From: JANQOZ01 sp045106555
GTDB lineage: Bacteria > Pseudomonadota > Gammaproteobacteria > Xanthomonadales > SZUA-38
NCBI GenBank assembly: GCA_045106555.1
Contig: JBGCET010000035.1
Span: 62,001-126,000, forward strand
Direction: 5' to 3'
Length of the DNA: 64,000 bases
The notes below the pieces were generated by a model. The model was given only the letters and a program-made list of their open reading frames with translations, had not been told where the DNA came from and made no database searches. Of this stretch, positions 1 to 8,807 are shown in pieces (position 1 is the first letter of the stretch; each line of letters starts with the position of its first letter). The translations under genes were made by a program, and so were the position numbers.

Positions 1-655
1 TGAAGGCCAGGAAGGCCAGCGCCAGCCAGCCGTATTCTGCCAGCTGGGGTCTAACTACCCAGATGGTTGCCATAAATAATCCCAGCAAGACAGAGGCCGC
101 CAGTGCCGCCAGCAGGAGATCCTGGCGAAAGAAGTCGAAGATAACGTACACCGGTTCCAGTCGCTCCGCGGGGCCGACGTAGAAGGTGCTGAGCATCATG
201 GTAGTACTCTCGGCCTTGAGGTTGATGCGCAGTTCATTGAGGCCGCTGGGCTTAAGCGTTTTCGGCGGTACCGGAATCCATTGGGGCTGGTATTTGTAGC
301 TCGTTCGGAATGTGGTGGGCGGGTTGTGGACCAGATGGTCGTTAACGAAAATCTGCGCGGTGGAGTTCATTCGCGGAATAAATACTGCGATGTCTTGACC
401 GTCGTCAGGCCCTTCAAACTGATGGATAAAGGGGGTGGTCTGTGGTGGGTCGTCGACCCGGCGAACCAGGCCTAATTTTTGTGCGGCACGGTCGGGATGT
501 TCGACGTCGGTAATTTGGGTGACCTCGAACTCAGCCAACTGATGAAACGCGTTACCCAGATAGCCAATGGCGCCCAGGTACGCCAGTGCCAGTATCCAGG
601 GGGTGGCAATCGCAAGCGTGTTGAGCGCCGTCGCAGGAAGAGTCTGCGGTTTCAA
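1..655 (-). CDS. Sensor histidine kinase, N-terminal part (runs off the window)
   Basis: An open minus-strand frame enters from position 655 and has no stop before the window edge (about 218 residues). The start is a TTG at 655-653 that overlaps the TGA of the response regulator upstream (bases TTGA), a sign of translational coupling. Visible parts are a short cytoplasmic tail, a membrane segment at about residues 12-34, a periplasmic region of about 140 residues that looks like a beta-sandwich sensor, and a second membrane segment at about 183-205. The kinase core lies outside the window, so the histidine kinase call is inferred from the layout and from pairing with the LuxR-type regulator. 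Confidence 0.6.
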   Translation of the reverse strand, partial: MKPQTLPATALNTLAIATPWILALAYLGAIGYLGNAFHQLAEFEVTQITDVEHPDRAAQKLGLVRRVDDPPQTTPFIHQFEGPDDGQDIAVFIPRMNSTAQIFVNDHLVHNPPTTFRTSYKYQPQWIPVPPKTLKPSGLNELRINLKAESTTMMLSTFYVGPAERLEPVYVIFDFFRQDLLLAALAASVLLGLFMATIWVVRPQLAEYGWLALAFLAF

Positions 656-1302
656 AGAATGCCCAGTTCCCGCGCTTTGTGTACCGCCTCGCCCCGGGAT
701 CGAGCGGCCAGCTTGCTGTAAATTTCTTGAGCGTAGGTGGACACCGTGTTGAACGCGATGTCCATTTCTGAAGCGATTTGCTGGTAGGTCAGACCTCTAG
801 CCAACAGGTTCAGCGTTTGTTGCTGACGTGGTGGCAAAAAGGTCGAAGGCTCTTCCCTTGGGGCAGGCTCAGCCAACCGAATATGACTCATGATGCATTG
901 GGCCACCGAAGGGCTCAGCGGCGGCTTGCCGTCGACAATTTCAACCAGAGCGGTGCGCAGATTGGTTTGGGTGTCCTGCTTCAGAAGATATCCCTGGGCC
1001 CCTAATCCGATCGCGTTGACGATGGTTTCCTCATCGCTGAATCCCGACAAAATAACCACCCGGGCAGGGCGGACTTCACTGTGTTGGTCCACCAGGAGTT
1101 CCAGTCCGTTACCGTCGGGCAACCCCACGTCCAGCAAGATCAGCTCAGGTTGGTTAATCGCCTGCAGTCGGCGGGCGTCAGCCAGGCTTGCGCAGGCCCA
1201 TAATGAGCCTTCGCTAACCAGGTCCGCCAGGGATTCCCGCAGGTGACTTTGCAGCGCGGGATCGTCTTCTACGATCAGCAGGCTGTTGATGGGTGAGCCC
1301 AT
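652..1302 (-). CDS. Two-component response regulator, NarL/LuxR type
   Basis: Receiver domain at the N-terminus (acidic pair in LLIVEDD, phospho-acceptor Asp in LILLDVGLPDGNG, conserved Lys in YLLKQD), then a C-terminal LuxR helix-turn-helix (LTYQQIASEMDIAFNTVSTY). About 216 residues, normal for the family. The ATG at 1302 is preferred over an upstream ATG at 1338, because it overlaps the TAA of the serine hydrolase gene by one base (TAATG). It sits between that hydrolase and the partial sensor kinase, so the three may be cotranscribed. The target genes are unknown. Confidence 0.85.
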   Translation of the reverse strand: MGSPINSLLIVEDDPALQSHLRESLADLVSEGSLWACASLADARRLQAINQPELILLDVGLPDGNGLELLVDQHSEVRPARVVILSGFSDEETIVNAIGLGAQGYLLKQDTQTNLRTALVEIVDGKPPLSPSVAQCIMSHIRLAEPAPREEPSTFLPPRQQQTLNLLARGLTYQQIASEMDIAFNTVSTYAQEIYSKLAARSRGEAVHKARELGIL

Positions 1303-2822
1303 TAAGGCAGGGCGCTCTTGGCGGCGTTGCTTGCACAATTTTCAGCGCCGGTCAGCCGGCTTAAGGGAATCACGCCCTGGTTTGCGCCATCGGTGCTGAT
1401 GAAGGTCATTTGGCCATGTAAACAGGAATCGAAGCTGAGCTCAGCGGTTCCCCAGCTTTCCACGGTGGCCGCGGTTGCTTGGGCGGGGCGACCGCCAGTG
1501 GTGACCAGCAGTTCAAGCGAGGCTGTGTCGTCGGCAATGGGGCCCTGGCCAATCAGCCAGCGTTGGTTGCCGCGGTCGTCGTAGGTGTACCAGTAAGCCA
1601 GAGCTTCACCCCGGCTTTCCAGGACCTCAAGATTCACGCCTTGGGCTGGTGACTCCGGGTCGTACCATGAGCCATTGAGCCGGGCGCTAAGTGGTTCGCG
1701 TTGTCCGCTCACAGTGATTGCTGGAAGTATATGTTCGCGCAGAGCGGTGCCGATGCCTGGGCCGTCGTATTGGTAGTCTTCAGCAAGCTGCACTACCACC
1801 AGGTCGGCCTCTGGGATCATCATGATGAATTGACGCCCGTATCCGTTGGCGTAATACATGTCGAAGGTGCGGCTCAGGTCATCGGTGATGGGTTGAATCC
1901 ACCACTGATAACCGTAGCCCGAGCCGGGAACGGAAAACACTTCGGGGTCGCTGGCGGGTGTGCTGTAGGTTTGGACGGATGCATCAATCCAGTCCTGGGA
2001 GATCAGTTGTTGGCTATCAAAACGTCCTCCCTGGGCCATCATCAGACCGATGCGGGCCATGTCCGGTAACGTGAGCCACAGACCAAACCCCAGTGGCGCA
2101 TTACCCAGGGGAAAGCCTTCTTCGGCAATGCAGATTTGGCGTGAGTCCAGGCAGTTGATTCCCCAGCGAATGCGGCTGATGCCCAGGGGCTCGAACAATG
2201 CCTGCTGTGCATAGGCCTGGGTGTTCAGCCCAGTGGCATCAAGCACAATGCCGGACATTAGCCCGGAAGCGCCGGTGCTGTACTGGAAGGTTTGTCCCGG
2301 CGGTTCAGCCATGGGCCAGGTGAGCACCGTTCTTAACCAGTCCGTTGAACCCAGCATGGTGCTGATGGGATGGTCTTCGCGACCATAGGGCCACTCTATC
2401 CAGTTGTAGCCGTGGCGCTGTTGCAGCACATGCTCGATGGTAATTTGCTGACGTAGCGGGTCTTGCTGAATTTGCGGGTATTGAGTGAAGGCACTGTTGA
2501 GCGGCGCGCTGGTGCTGATGAGACTATCGCGCACCAGGGTGCCGATGAGAATTGAGCCCACGCTCTTGGTCACAGAGTAAATCGGCAGCGGCTCGCCCTG
2601 GTAGCCGCGGAAATATTCGCGATAAACCTCCTGCCCGCCGCGCACCACCATCAGACCATCGACGCGCCCCAGTTCTCCGGTTGCCAGCCTTGCAGTGAGG
2701 CTGGCCAAAAGCGCCTCATCCATACCTTGAGAGGCAGGCGGGACCGCTTGCCACTCAAATGCGTAACCCCCACTAGTGAGAGCAAGAAGCAACGCTAAGG
2801 TGGTGAAAACTTTGCCCGTCAT
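1302..2822 (-). CDS. Secreted serine hydrolase, class C beta-lactamase / esterase fold, with extra C-terminal domain
   Basis: 506 residues with a signal peptide (about 1-21). The penicillin-binding fold is shown by the SxxK motif at residues 83-86 (SVTK) and a Tyr-Ser-Thr motif in FQYSTGASGLMSG in place of the usual Tyr-x-Asn; this is typical of esterase or 6-aminohexanoate-dimer-hydrolase-like members, not of true AmpC. Beyond the fold is a C-terminal domain of about 110 residues (from NGSWYDPES, containing WYTYDDRGNQRW) that also ends the M23 peptidase gene next door. Substrate unknown; acts in the periplasm or outside the cell. Confidence 0.8.
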   Translation of the reverse strand: MTGKVFTTLALLLALTSGGYAFEWQAVPPASQGMDEALLASLTARLATGELGRVDGLMVVRGGQEVYREYFRGYQGEPLPIYSVTKSVGSILIGTLVRDSLISTSAPLNSAFTQYPQIQQDPLRQQITIEHVLQQRHGYNWIEWPYGREDHPISTMLGSTDWLRTVLTWPMAEPPGQTFQYSTGASGLMSGIVLDATGLNTQAYAQQALFEPLGISRIRWGINCLDSRQICIAEEGFPLGNAPLGFGLWLTLPDMARIGLMMAQGGRFDSQQLISQDWIDASVQTYSTPASDPEVFSVPGSGYGYQWWIQPITDDLSRTFDMYYANGYGRQFIMMIPEADLVVVQLAEDYQYDGPGIGTALREHILPAITVSGQREPLSARLNGSWYDPESPAQGVNLEVLESRGEALAYWYTYDDRGNQRWLIGQGPIADDTASLELLVTTGGRPAQATAATVESWGTAELSFDSCLHGQMTFISTDGANQGVIPLSRLTGAENCASNAAKSALP

Positions 2823-2893
2823 CTGCCCATTATAGCCCGCCTTCGACCAATGGACGTGTGACAGAAATCTCGACGCTTTTGCAGGCTGGTGGG

Positions 2894-4468
2894 TTACCTA
2901 ATTGAAATGCAGCCCTCGCCCAATAGGCGGGTGATCGAAAGGGTTTGTTCTACTGGCGAACCCGCGCTGCGCTCGGTCAGCTGAAAGGTGACGGTGCCGT
3001 TGGCGCAATCTTGAAACGTGAGGTTCAGCGTGCCGGCCGGGCTGAAATCCGTTTCGCTGTCGAAATCGACCGCGCGGAGTGTGGAAAATCCGCCGCCGGC
3101 AGATTGGAATAAGGGCACGCTCAGCGTTGAAGCCAGATCCCAAGACTCCACGTTGACACTGCCCGCGTAAAAATTGGCCTGTCCTGCGTCATCGTAGGTA
3201 TACAGCACTAACGCCACATCGGTGGACACAGTATCTTCACCATCGCGAACCATCAGGCTTAATCCATGCCCGGGCAGGTCCGGCGGAAACCATAGGCCAT
3301 CGAAGGTGAGGTCCACCTGGGTGTTGAAGGCGGCGGAATGGGTCAGCGCACCCTCCAGCGCAAATAGCCGTTGATCTCCTCGGTCGATCCAGCTGAAGCG
3401 GGGGTCGTTGTCGTAACTGAAGCGACCAGACTTAATCCGATGTTCACCCAGCAACAGGCCGTCAATGCCAATGAAGCTGCCGTCTTTTATTAACGAAAAG
3501 TGCACATGGGGGGCCCGAGACAGGCCGCCCTGGCAAACCGCAGTGATCCGGTCATCGGCGTATTTGGCCAGATCCTGACCTTTTTTCACTGATTGGCCCG
3601 TTTCCACCACTATGTCTTCCAGGTGGTAGTACTGGGTGCTCCAGCCGCTGGGGTGGGAGACGCGCATGATGCAGCGGCCATACACCTGAGCGATGCCGTC
3701 ATGGGCCGCCAAAATACGGCTGCCTGACGTGTCCGTATCCCACGGCTGACGCCAGTCCTGGCTGAAATCGATCGAGGACATAGGGTTGCCGTCGTCAGCG
3801 CCGGTATAGGTATGGGTGCCGTAAAACTCCCAGTCCTGGTTGTAGGCGAACGGTAAATCCATTAGCGGGCGTGGTCCCGCTTTGGGTAGTGGCTGCAAAG
3901 ACAGTCCGGCCAACTTTGCCAGGTTTGAGGCGTGTTTCGTCAACTCAGGCAGGTCATTTTCCATTGAGCGCTTTTGGCTCTCGTGGTGTTTCGCGGGCTT
4001 TGAGAGCTGGCTGGCCAAATTGGCAGCAAGGTTTTCGATTTTTCTGTCGACAGTCTCGCTGGACTTGTCGGTCATGGACCTTAGCGACTCTTCTACTAAC
4101 GCCAATACTGCCAGTGGGCTGACACTGTGAAATCCGGCCTGAAATAACATTTCGTCGGCCCATGGCGTGAGGTGTGGGCGATGGGCGTCAACAAAGGCGT
4201 GAAAATCCAGCGCGGCATAGCGGCGATCCAGTAACAGCGTTTGCTGATCTGACTGAGCCACAGTTGGGTTGTTGGACAAGGTCAGAAGACACAGGACCGT
4301 GAGAATTCCAGTTTTCCCGATGAGTGTGCGGCGAAACAGAGTGCTGGCTATAGAATTAATATTGATTGCGTTTTTCAGAGCATAGCGGATGTCAGGGGTT
4401 TTTTTGCGGCTTTTGCGGCGGCAACAGCCGCAGCGGTTGACCGTTCCCAATATAGTCCGGCACCTCAT
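2894..4468 (-). CDS. Secreted M23 metallopeptidase, LasA / beta-lytic type
   Basis: Zinc-peptidase domain with the expected residues: His in YGTHTYTG and Asp in SSIDFSQD as first ligands, His in YYHLED, and the HxH pair in APHVHFSL. Likely cleaves glycine-containing peptide links in peptidoglycan or proteins of other cells. A hydrophobic export segment (GILTVLCLLTLS) lies about 50 residues in, so the ATG at 4468, inside the upstream gene, may not be the true start; no good alternative ATG is visible. The C-terminal 130 residues match the extra domain of the serine hydrolase at 1302-2822. A propeptide-like region of about 150 residues precedes the catalytic domain. Confidence 0.8.
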   Translation of the reverse strand: MRCRTILGTVNRCGCCRRKSRKKTPDIRYALKNAININSIASTLFRRTLIGKTGILTVLCLLTLSNNPTVAQSDQQTLLLDRRYAALDFHAFVDAHRPHLTPWADEMLFQAGFHSVSPLAVLALVEESLRSMTDKSSETVDRKIENLAANLASQLSKPAKHHESQKRSMENDLPELTKHASNLAKLAGLSLQPLPKAGPRPLMDLPFAYNQDWEFYGTHTYTGADDGNPMSSIDFSQDWRQPWDTDTSGSRILAAHDGIAQVYGRCIMRVSHPSGWSTQYYHLEDIVVETGQSVKKGQDLAKYADDRITAVCQGGLSRAPHVHFSLIKDGSFIGIDGLLLGEHRIKSGRFSYDNDPRFSWIDRGDQRLFALEGALTHSAAFNTQVDLTFDGLWFPPDLPGHGLSLMVRDGEDTVSTDVALVLYTYDDAGQANFYAGSVNVESWDLASTLSVPLFQSAGGGFSTLRAVDFDSETDFSPAGTLNLTFQDCANGTVTFQLTERSAGSPVEQTLSITRLLGEGCISIR

Positions 4469-4871
4469 TCACGGGATGAATGGTCACGCTGATGTTCGCC
4501 TCACCGGCGCGCAGATGCCGAATTGCCTGATAGTCGTCGGAAAACCAAAAGCCCCGGGCCGCCTCCACACAGGGAAATCGCGCACCCACAATAAACTGAT
4601 TGTCTGGCCATTCGCCCTCAAAGGTCTCGCTGGGCCGGGTCGCAAACTCGTAGTACCCCTGTTGTTCGGGGTAGGTGTTCAGTTTTCGCAGGGCCTGGCC
4701 ATAAGCTTTCAGCGAGTCCTTGCTGTTTAGCTGGCCGATCACAAGCATCAGAACCGGCTCATTGCATTGATCGGTTTCTGGCGTGTGAACAGGGCTCTGG
4801 GCAGATACGCAGGCTGATATGGCCGCCATCAAAAAAACGAGCAACCACGTCCAACACTTTTGACCAGCCAT
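4392..4871 (-). CDS. Lipoprotein with DUF1330-like domain
   Basis: 159 residues. The N-terminal hydrophobic stretch ends in a lipobox-like ISAC (Cys at about residue 21), so it is probably lipid-anchored. The rest resembles the DUF1330 ferredoxin-like fold seen in small dimeric alpha/beta barrel proteins. Its ATG overlaps the TGA of the DUF1838 gene by one base (TGATG), which indicates coupled translation. Function unknown; as a neighbour of a DUF1838 protein it may belong to a small-molecule or aromatic metabolism pair. The C-terminus is rich in Pro, Gln and Lys. Confidence 0.6.
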   Translation of the reverse strand: MAGQKCWTWLLVFLMAAISACVSAQSPVHTPETDQCNEPVLMLVIGQLNSKDSLKAYGQALRKLNTYPEQQGYYEFATRPSETFEGEWPDNQFIVGARFPCVEAARGFWFSDDYQAIRHLRAGEANISVTIHPVNEVPDYIGNGQPLRLLPPQKPQKNP

Positions 4872-5779
4872 CAGTGTGTATCGCCCTCGCTAGCATTGGG
4901 ATTGTCTTCGATGTATTTCTTGAAAACGGTCCAGGACGTCTCGTTGGGTCGGCTGTCGTCCAACGGCGGTGGCGTCCAGTATTCCGGATAGCGTTCGTCC
5001 ATAATTTTTACTAACTGCTCAGGCAGTTCGTCGCGCTCAAAGGTGCTGAAACCTGTAGCGTTAAAAATCATCCAGCCTGGGCGGTCGCCCATTTTCAGCC
5101 AGGGCAGCCATTTGGCCACACGCACCCATCCCAGATGAGACTGCCCCAGGGACTTTGTGCGGTTATTGAGCAGCCGCTTACTGTTGTAGAAACTGTCGAA
5201 GATTTCCATGGCGTGGTAAGTGCCGCCCACGTACGGTTGATAATCGCCGCCCAAAGGATTGGTGTAAAACAGCGGTATCTCGGAGGAGCGGGCAGTCACC
5301 TCGCCGTAGCGGCGAAGCTTCATGGACAGGTTGGAGCTGCCGTCTTCTTCGAACTCAAAGCGCGGGCCGCGCATGTTCACCGGGTCGTTGGCAACGTGCA
5401 GCACCTTGATGGTTTCGCCGGTCCAGGGGTTGTCCCAGGTGTCGATGACCTCGCCGGTGGCCGGGTCCATGTACACCATAATTTCTCGAGATACGCTGCG
5501 GAATGAGCGGCCGCGCGTGGCGTCTTTGTCTACTCTGCACTGACGGACGTTGACCCCCATCAGATTGAACATATGCCGGTCTTTCTCACCCAGCACGCGG
5601 CTGTAGGCGCGACCTTCGAAAAACCCATAACGGGTAACGCCCGGTTCCACCGTGCCGCAGGTGGTTTTCTGCATGGCTATGAAGGCATCATTGCCCGTTA
5701 GGGTCAGATCTTCTGCGGCCGTAGAAAAGGCCATGATAGTAAACAGTAAAGTGAACATCGGGCGAATCATTGCGCGCAC
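4871..5779 (-). CDS. Exported DUF1838 family protein
   Basis: 302 residues with a signal peptide ending near Ala-Glu at residue 22; the start could be the first or fourth codon (both Met). The family pattern is clear in IDTWDNPWTGETIKVLHVAN followed by DPVN, and in the Trp/Gly-rich C-terminal half. DUF1838 proteins have no assigned reaction that I know of; many occur near monooxygenase or lignin/aromatic genes. The gene leads a two-gene unit with the lipoprotein at 4392-4871. Confidence 0.75.
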   Translation of the reverse strand: MRAMIRPMFTLLFTIMAFSTAAEDLTLTGNDAFIAMQKTTCGTVEPGVTRYGFFEGRAYSRVLGEKDRHMFNLMGVNVRQCRVDKDATRGRSFRSVSREIMVYMDPATGEVIDTWDNPWTGETIKVLHVANDPVNMRGPRFEFEEDGSSNLSMKLRRYGEVTARSSEIPLFYTNPLGGDYQPYVGGTYHAMEIFDSFYNSKRLLNNRTKSLGQSHLGWVRVAKWLPWLKMGDRPGWMIFNATGFSTFERDELPEQLVKIMDERYPEYWTPPPLDDSRPNETSWTVFKKYIEDNPNASEGDTH

Positions 5780-5903
5780 CCCCTTGGTGGATCAGACTGA
5801 AGCGTTCACCATACACCGGAAAACCTCCAGGGTAATGTGTCTCAACAATATCGCGTGACCTGCAGGGCAACCACGTGCGTGGTTACCTCGACAGTCTGCC
5901 CAC

Positions 5904-7907
5904 CTACCACTGATAGCCGACGCTGACGCCTACACGAAACCCGTCCAGCTCATCCGCACCTTCTTCCAGTGCGCCGTCCAATGTGAAGTGCCAACCCGAT
6001 TGAGTAGCTGCCTGCAGGCCCAATGCCAGTCGCCAGTAGTCGCTGTCCGGCGCTGCGATGGCGAAGCTGCGAGTAACCTCCTGCACTGTGACCAGTCGGC
6101 TGTTGATTTGCTGTTCGTCGCTGCCCAATTCCGCCCGGTAAAACAGGCTGCCGTAAGGCCTGACTTGCAGCCCTTGTGAGTCGCCGAACCAGCGCGAGTT
6201 CAGCCCGACACCGACCTCTGCGAAGCTCGCGGTTGACCGCCGAGATGAAACACGCTGATCCATCGCGACCGCACCACTCTCGCTGTACTCATCCAAGTCG
6301 CTGTCGCTGTAGCCCAGTCTCAGTGTCGGCGAAACCCTCAGCGCATCCAGCTGCCAGTGGCGGCGCAGTTGCAGCAGCAACGCCAGAGAGTCGGCGTCCC
6401 CGTCTGCGCGGGCGATCTGGCCGGCAACGCCGGTGCGTCGTTGAATGTTGTCCAGCTCATCGTCGCCGAAGCTCAGCGCCAACGCCATCTCCCATACATC
6501 GGTCTGACGGCCGAGATACAAGCCGAGTCGAGTGCTGTCGAAATCAAACCCTGAGGACAGGCCGCGGTGATCCACATCGCCGCTGTCACGGCTGAGCACC
6601 AGTGCTGCAGTCAGGTTTTCACCGTGGTAGTGAGCCGCTAAGTTCAGGCGATCGATGGTGGCGTCATAACCAAACGCGAAAACCTCGCCATCGCGCTGCC
6701 AATCAAGGCGTTCAACCCCGGCGGTGATTCTCCAGCCTGGGCTGGCATCGGCGGCGTGCTCAGCGACCGACCCTTGTTCAATCATCGTTAAGACGAATTT
6801 CTCCGCCGCATAGCGACTAACCTCGCCCTGGGCGGCTAAGGTTTTGGGTGCGTTGACCGTGTCAGCCAAAGCGGCCGCGGCAATCCCTTGAACTGTAGCA
6901 GTGGGAAAGAACGCATCCCAAAACAGAAAGGCATCAGCCTGAGCCGGGTCGCCGACACAGGACAGGACGGCCAGACAAGGGTCAGTGACATTACTCAGGC
7001 CGTATTTTCCAGGATTACTGGTGATGTCGTTCAGCAAGCTGAAGCTATCAAATACGGTCACCACCGCGCCACTGTCGGTAGCCAGTTGTGACGCCGCTGT
7101 TGCCAACGCCCCGTTGGCTACCTGCGTGAATCCCGCGGCGGCAGTAATTCCAGCCAGGCCGCCAGCGGCTGCTGCTGGCGTTGCGCCAATATCAGGGAGG
7201 TTGGCCAGCACAATTTGTTGTGCTCCCGCCGCCGTGAGCTGAGCCGCCGCCGCAACCGTGTTGCGGGCATTGGCCGTAGCGCCCTGAATGATGAGGGCCT
7301 GGGCTTCCGCGCCGCTAAGGCCAGTGAGCGCAATGGTATTCAACGCCAGCGCCGCGTCGTTAGCGCTCATGTAAATGAGCATCAGATCGTCGGCATTCAG
7401 AGTTGGGCGAGCACTGAGATACTGGCCAATCTGACTGGTGACGTCTGTATTGTTCAATGCCGCTAAGCCGCGTCCAATGGGGCCGGGAATAGAGCTTCCG
7501 TTACCGATTAGCGCGCCGCCGGCCAGGCTGACAGGCAGCTGCGCCGAAAACGCGTTGCCAACAGCGAGGTTGGTGACCGAGCCTGCTTCAATCCCCTCAA
7601 TCCCTCCCAGTCGTTCGGCGGCCACCGGTCCATTGGAATAGCGATTGCCAAAGTAGGGCGGGGAGGGCGGAAAGTTGGTGTCCACCGGCCCCAGGCCGGC
7701 GGCGTTGCCGGCTTCCAGTAATGCTGGGATGTTACCCGGGTCGGCAACGTTGTCGCCGAATACGGCCAGCTCGCCAATAGTCTGAGCCTGACTGGTGCAT
7801 ACCGCAGTCAACAGCGTCAATGAGGCACACAGGGTGGCGGTTCGGCCACCCGTTGATGGGAGTATTGCGAAGTTCGTCATGATCCAATCCCTGGGTTTTT
7901 CGTTCAT
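5904..7907 (-). CDS. Autotransporter with GDSL-esterase-like passenger; catalytic Ser and His replaced
   Basis: 667 residues: signal peptide (about 10-41), SGNH-type passenger to about residue 380, and a C-terminal autotransporter beta-barrel ending in aromatic YQW, as in EstA/ApeE-type outer membrane esterases. The first block reads FGDNVADPGN, where active members have GDS, so residue 53 is Asn instead of the nucleophile Ser. The last block reads FLFWDAFFPT, where active members have Asp-x-x-His-Pro; Asp331 is kept but the His position is Phe334. The Asn of block III (SANDA) is kept. The barrel and fold look intact, so this is probably an inactive, possibly binding or adhesive, pseudo-enzyme. 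Met10 is an alternative start. Confidence 0.85.
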   Translation of the reverse strand: MNEKPRDWIMTNFAILPSTGGRTATLCASLTLLTAVCTSQAQTIGELAVFGDNVADPGNIPALLEAGNAAGLGPVDTNFPPSPPYFGNRYSNGPVAAERLGGIEGIEAGSVTNLAVGNAFSAQLPVSLAGGALIGNGSSIPGPIGRGLAALNNTDVTSQIGQYLSARPTLNADDLMLIYMSANDAALALNTIALTGLSGAEAQALIIQGATANARNTVAAAAQLTAAGAQQIVLANLPDIGATPAAAAGGLAGITAAAGFTQVANGALATAASQLATDSGAVVTVFDSFSLLNDITSNPGKYGLSNVTDPCLAVLSCVGDPAQADAFLFWDAFFPTATVQGIAAAALADTVNAPKTLAAQGEVSRYAAEKFVLTMIEQGSVAEHAADASPGWRITAGVERLDWQRDGEVFAFGYDATIDRLNLAAHYHGENLTAALVLSRDSGDVDHRGLSSGFDFDSTRLGLYLGRQTDVWEMALALSFGDDELDNIQRRTGVAGQIARADGDADSLALLLQLRRHWQLDALRVSPTLRLGYSDSDLDEYSESGAVAMDQRVSSRRSTASFAEVGVGLNSRWFGDSQGLQVRPYGSLFYRAELGSDEQQINSRLVTVQEVTRSFAIAAPDSDYWRLALGLQAATQSGWHFTLDGALEEGADELDGFRVGVSVGYQW

Positions 7908-7977
7908 ACTTCATCGCGTAAGCGGCAGGCGAAATTGGACATTTTTTTGACCGAAGCAAAAAACACTCAGCGAGTAG

Positions 7978-8619
7978 GAGGCCGATTGGAGGGGCTTGAT
8001 TTGGGACTGGGAAAACTACCACTACGAGGCTTTGTGGACGGGCACTGGGTTTTTCCGCAACCTGTTTTTCAACGGCTGGCATCCGGTGTTTCCCTGGCTG
8101 ACGTTTTTCCTGCTGGGGCTTTGGTTAGCGCGACTGAAATTGGGTCAGCGCCGCACCCAGGTAGGCCTAGTGCTTGCCGGTGGAAGTATCCTGGGTGGTG
8201 TGACGTGGCTTTCAAGTATTGCGACCGAGCTTGTAGCGGGCGCCGATCCTGAGGCGATACCGCTGGTGGGTCTTTCCCCTATCCCGCCCGGTCCGCTTTA
8301 TCTGGCGGCGGGGTCGGCGTTGGCCGCGTTGGCCATCGGTTGTTGTCTGCTGTTGTCATCACTGGTGGGAGATGTTCGCGCGCTTCGGTGGTTGCGTGTG
8401 CCGGGTCGCCAGACCCTCACCCTTTATGTGGCCCACATCATTTTGGGAATGGGATTAATGGAATCTCAGGGATTGATTGGCGCTGGCAGCGCGGGTCAAG
8501 CGTTGCAGTGGTCTGGCGTCTTTGTCGCTGGGGCGGTGGTGTTTTCCAATCTATGGCGCCGGGCATTGGCTCATGGCCCGCTGGAGTGGATCATGCGCCG
8601 GCTGACGTCAGTTCGTTAA
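7978..8619 (+). pseudogene. DUF418 / heparan N-acetyltransferase-like membrane protein, C-terminal fragment
   Basis: The readable frame begins right after an in-frame TAG at 7975-7977 and covers only about 210 residues; DUF418-type proteins are usually 350-400. The part present starts at the conserved region ending a periplasmic loop (NLFFNGWHPVFPWLTFFLLG) and includes about five membrane segments and the family's closing pattern (GRQTLTLYVAHI, then HGPLEW). The N-terminal half is absent: upstream lies the start of the autotransporter gene on the other strand. A TTG at 7996 could start a short protein, but a decayed remnant is more likely. Confidence 0.7.
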
Positions 8620-8807
8620 TGCTGCTGGGTTAATCAAACCCTGAGACAAAAAAAAAGTCCGTACAGGGTGCGCCGCGGGACGCCTGGGCGGTTGCCGGTT
8701 GCAAGCAAAGCTCAAGAGTCTGAGCGTCCAGCGCGAGAAAAATCTGCAACAAAGCGTTTGTGAGTAGTTTGCCCTCATAGAATTCAACGCTCGTGTCATT
8801 GCAGCAT

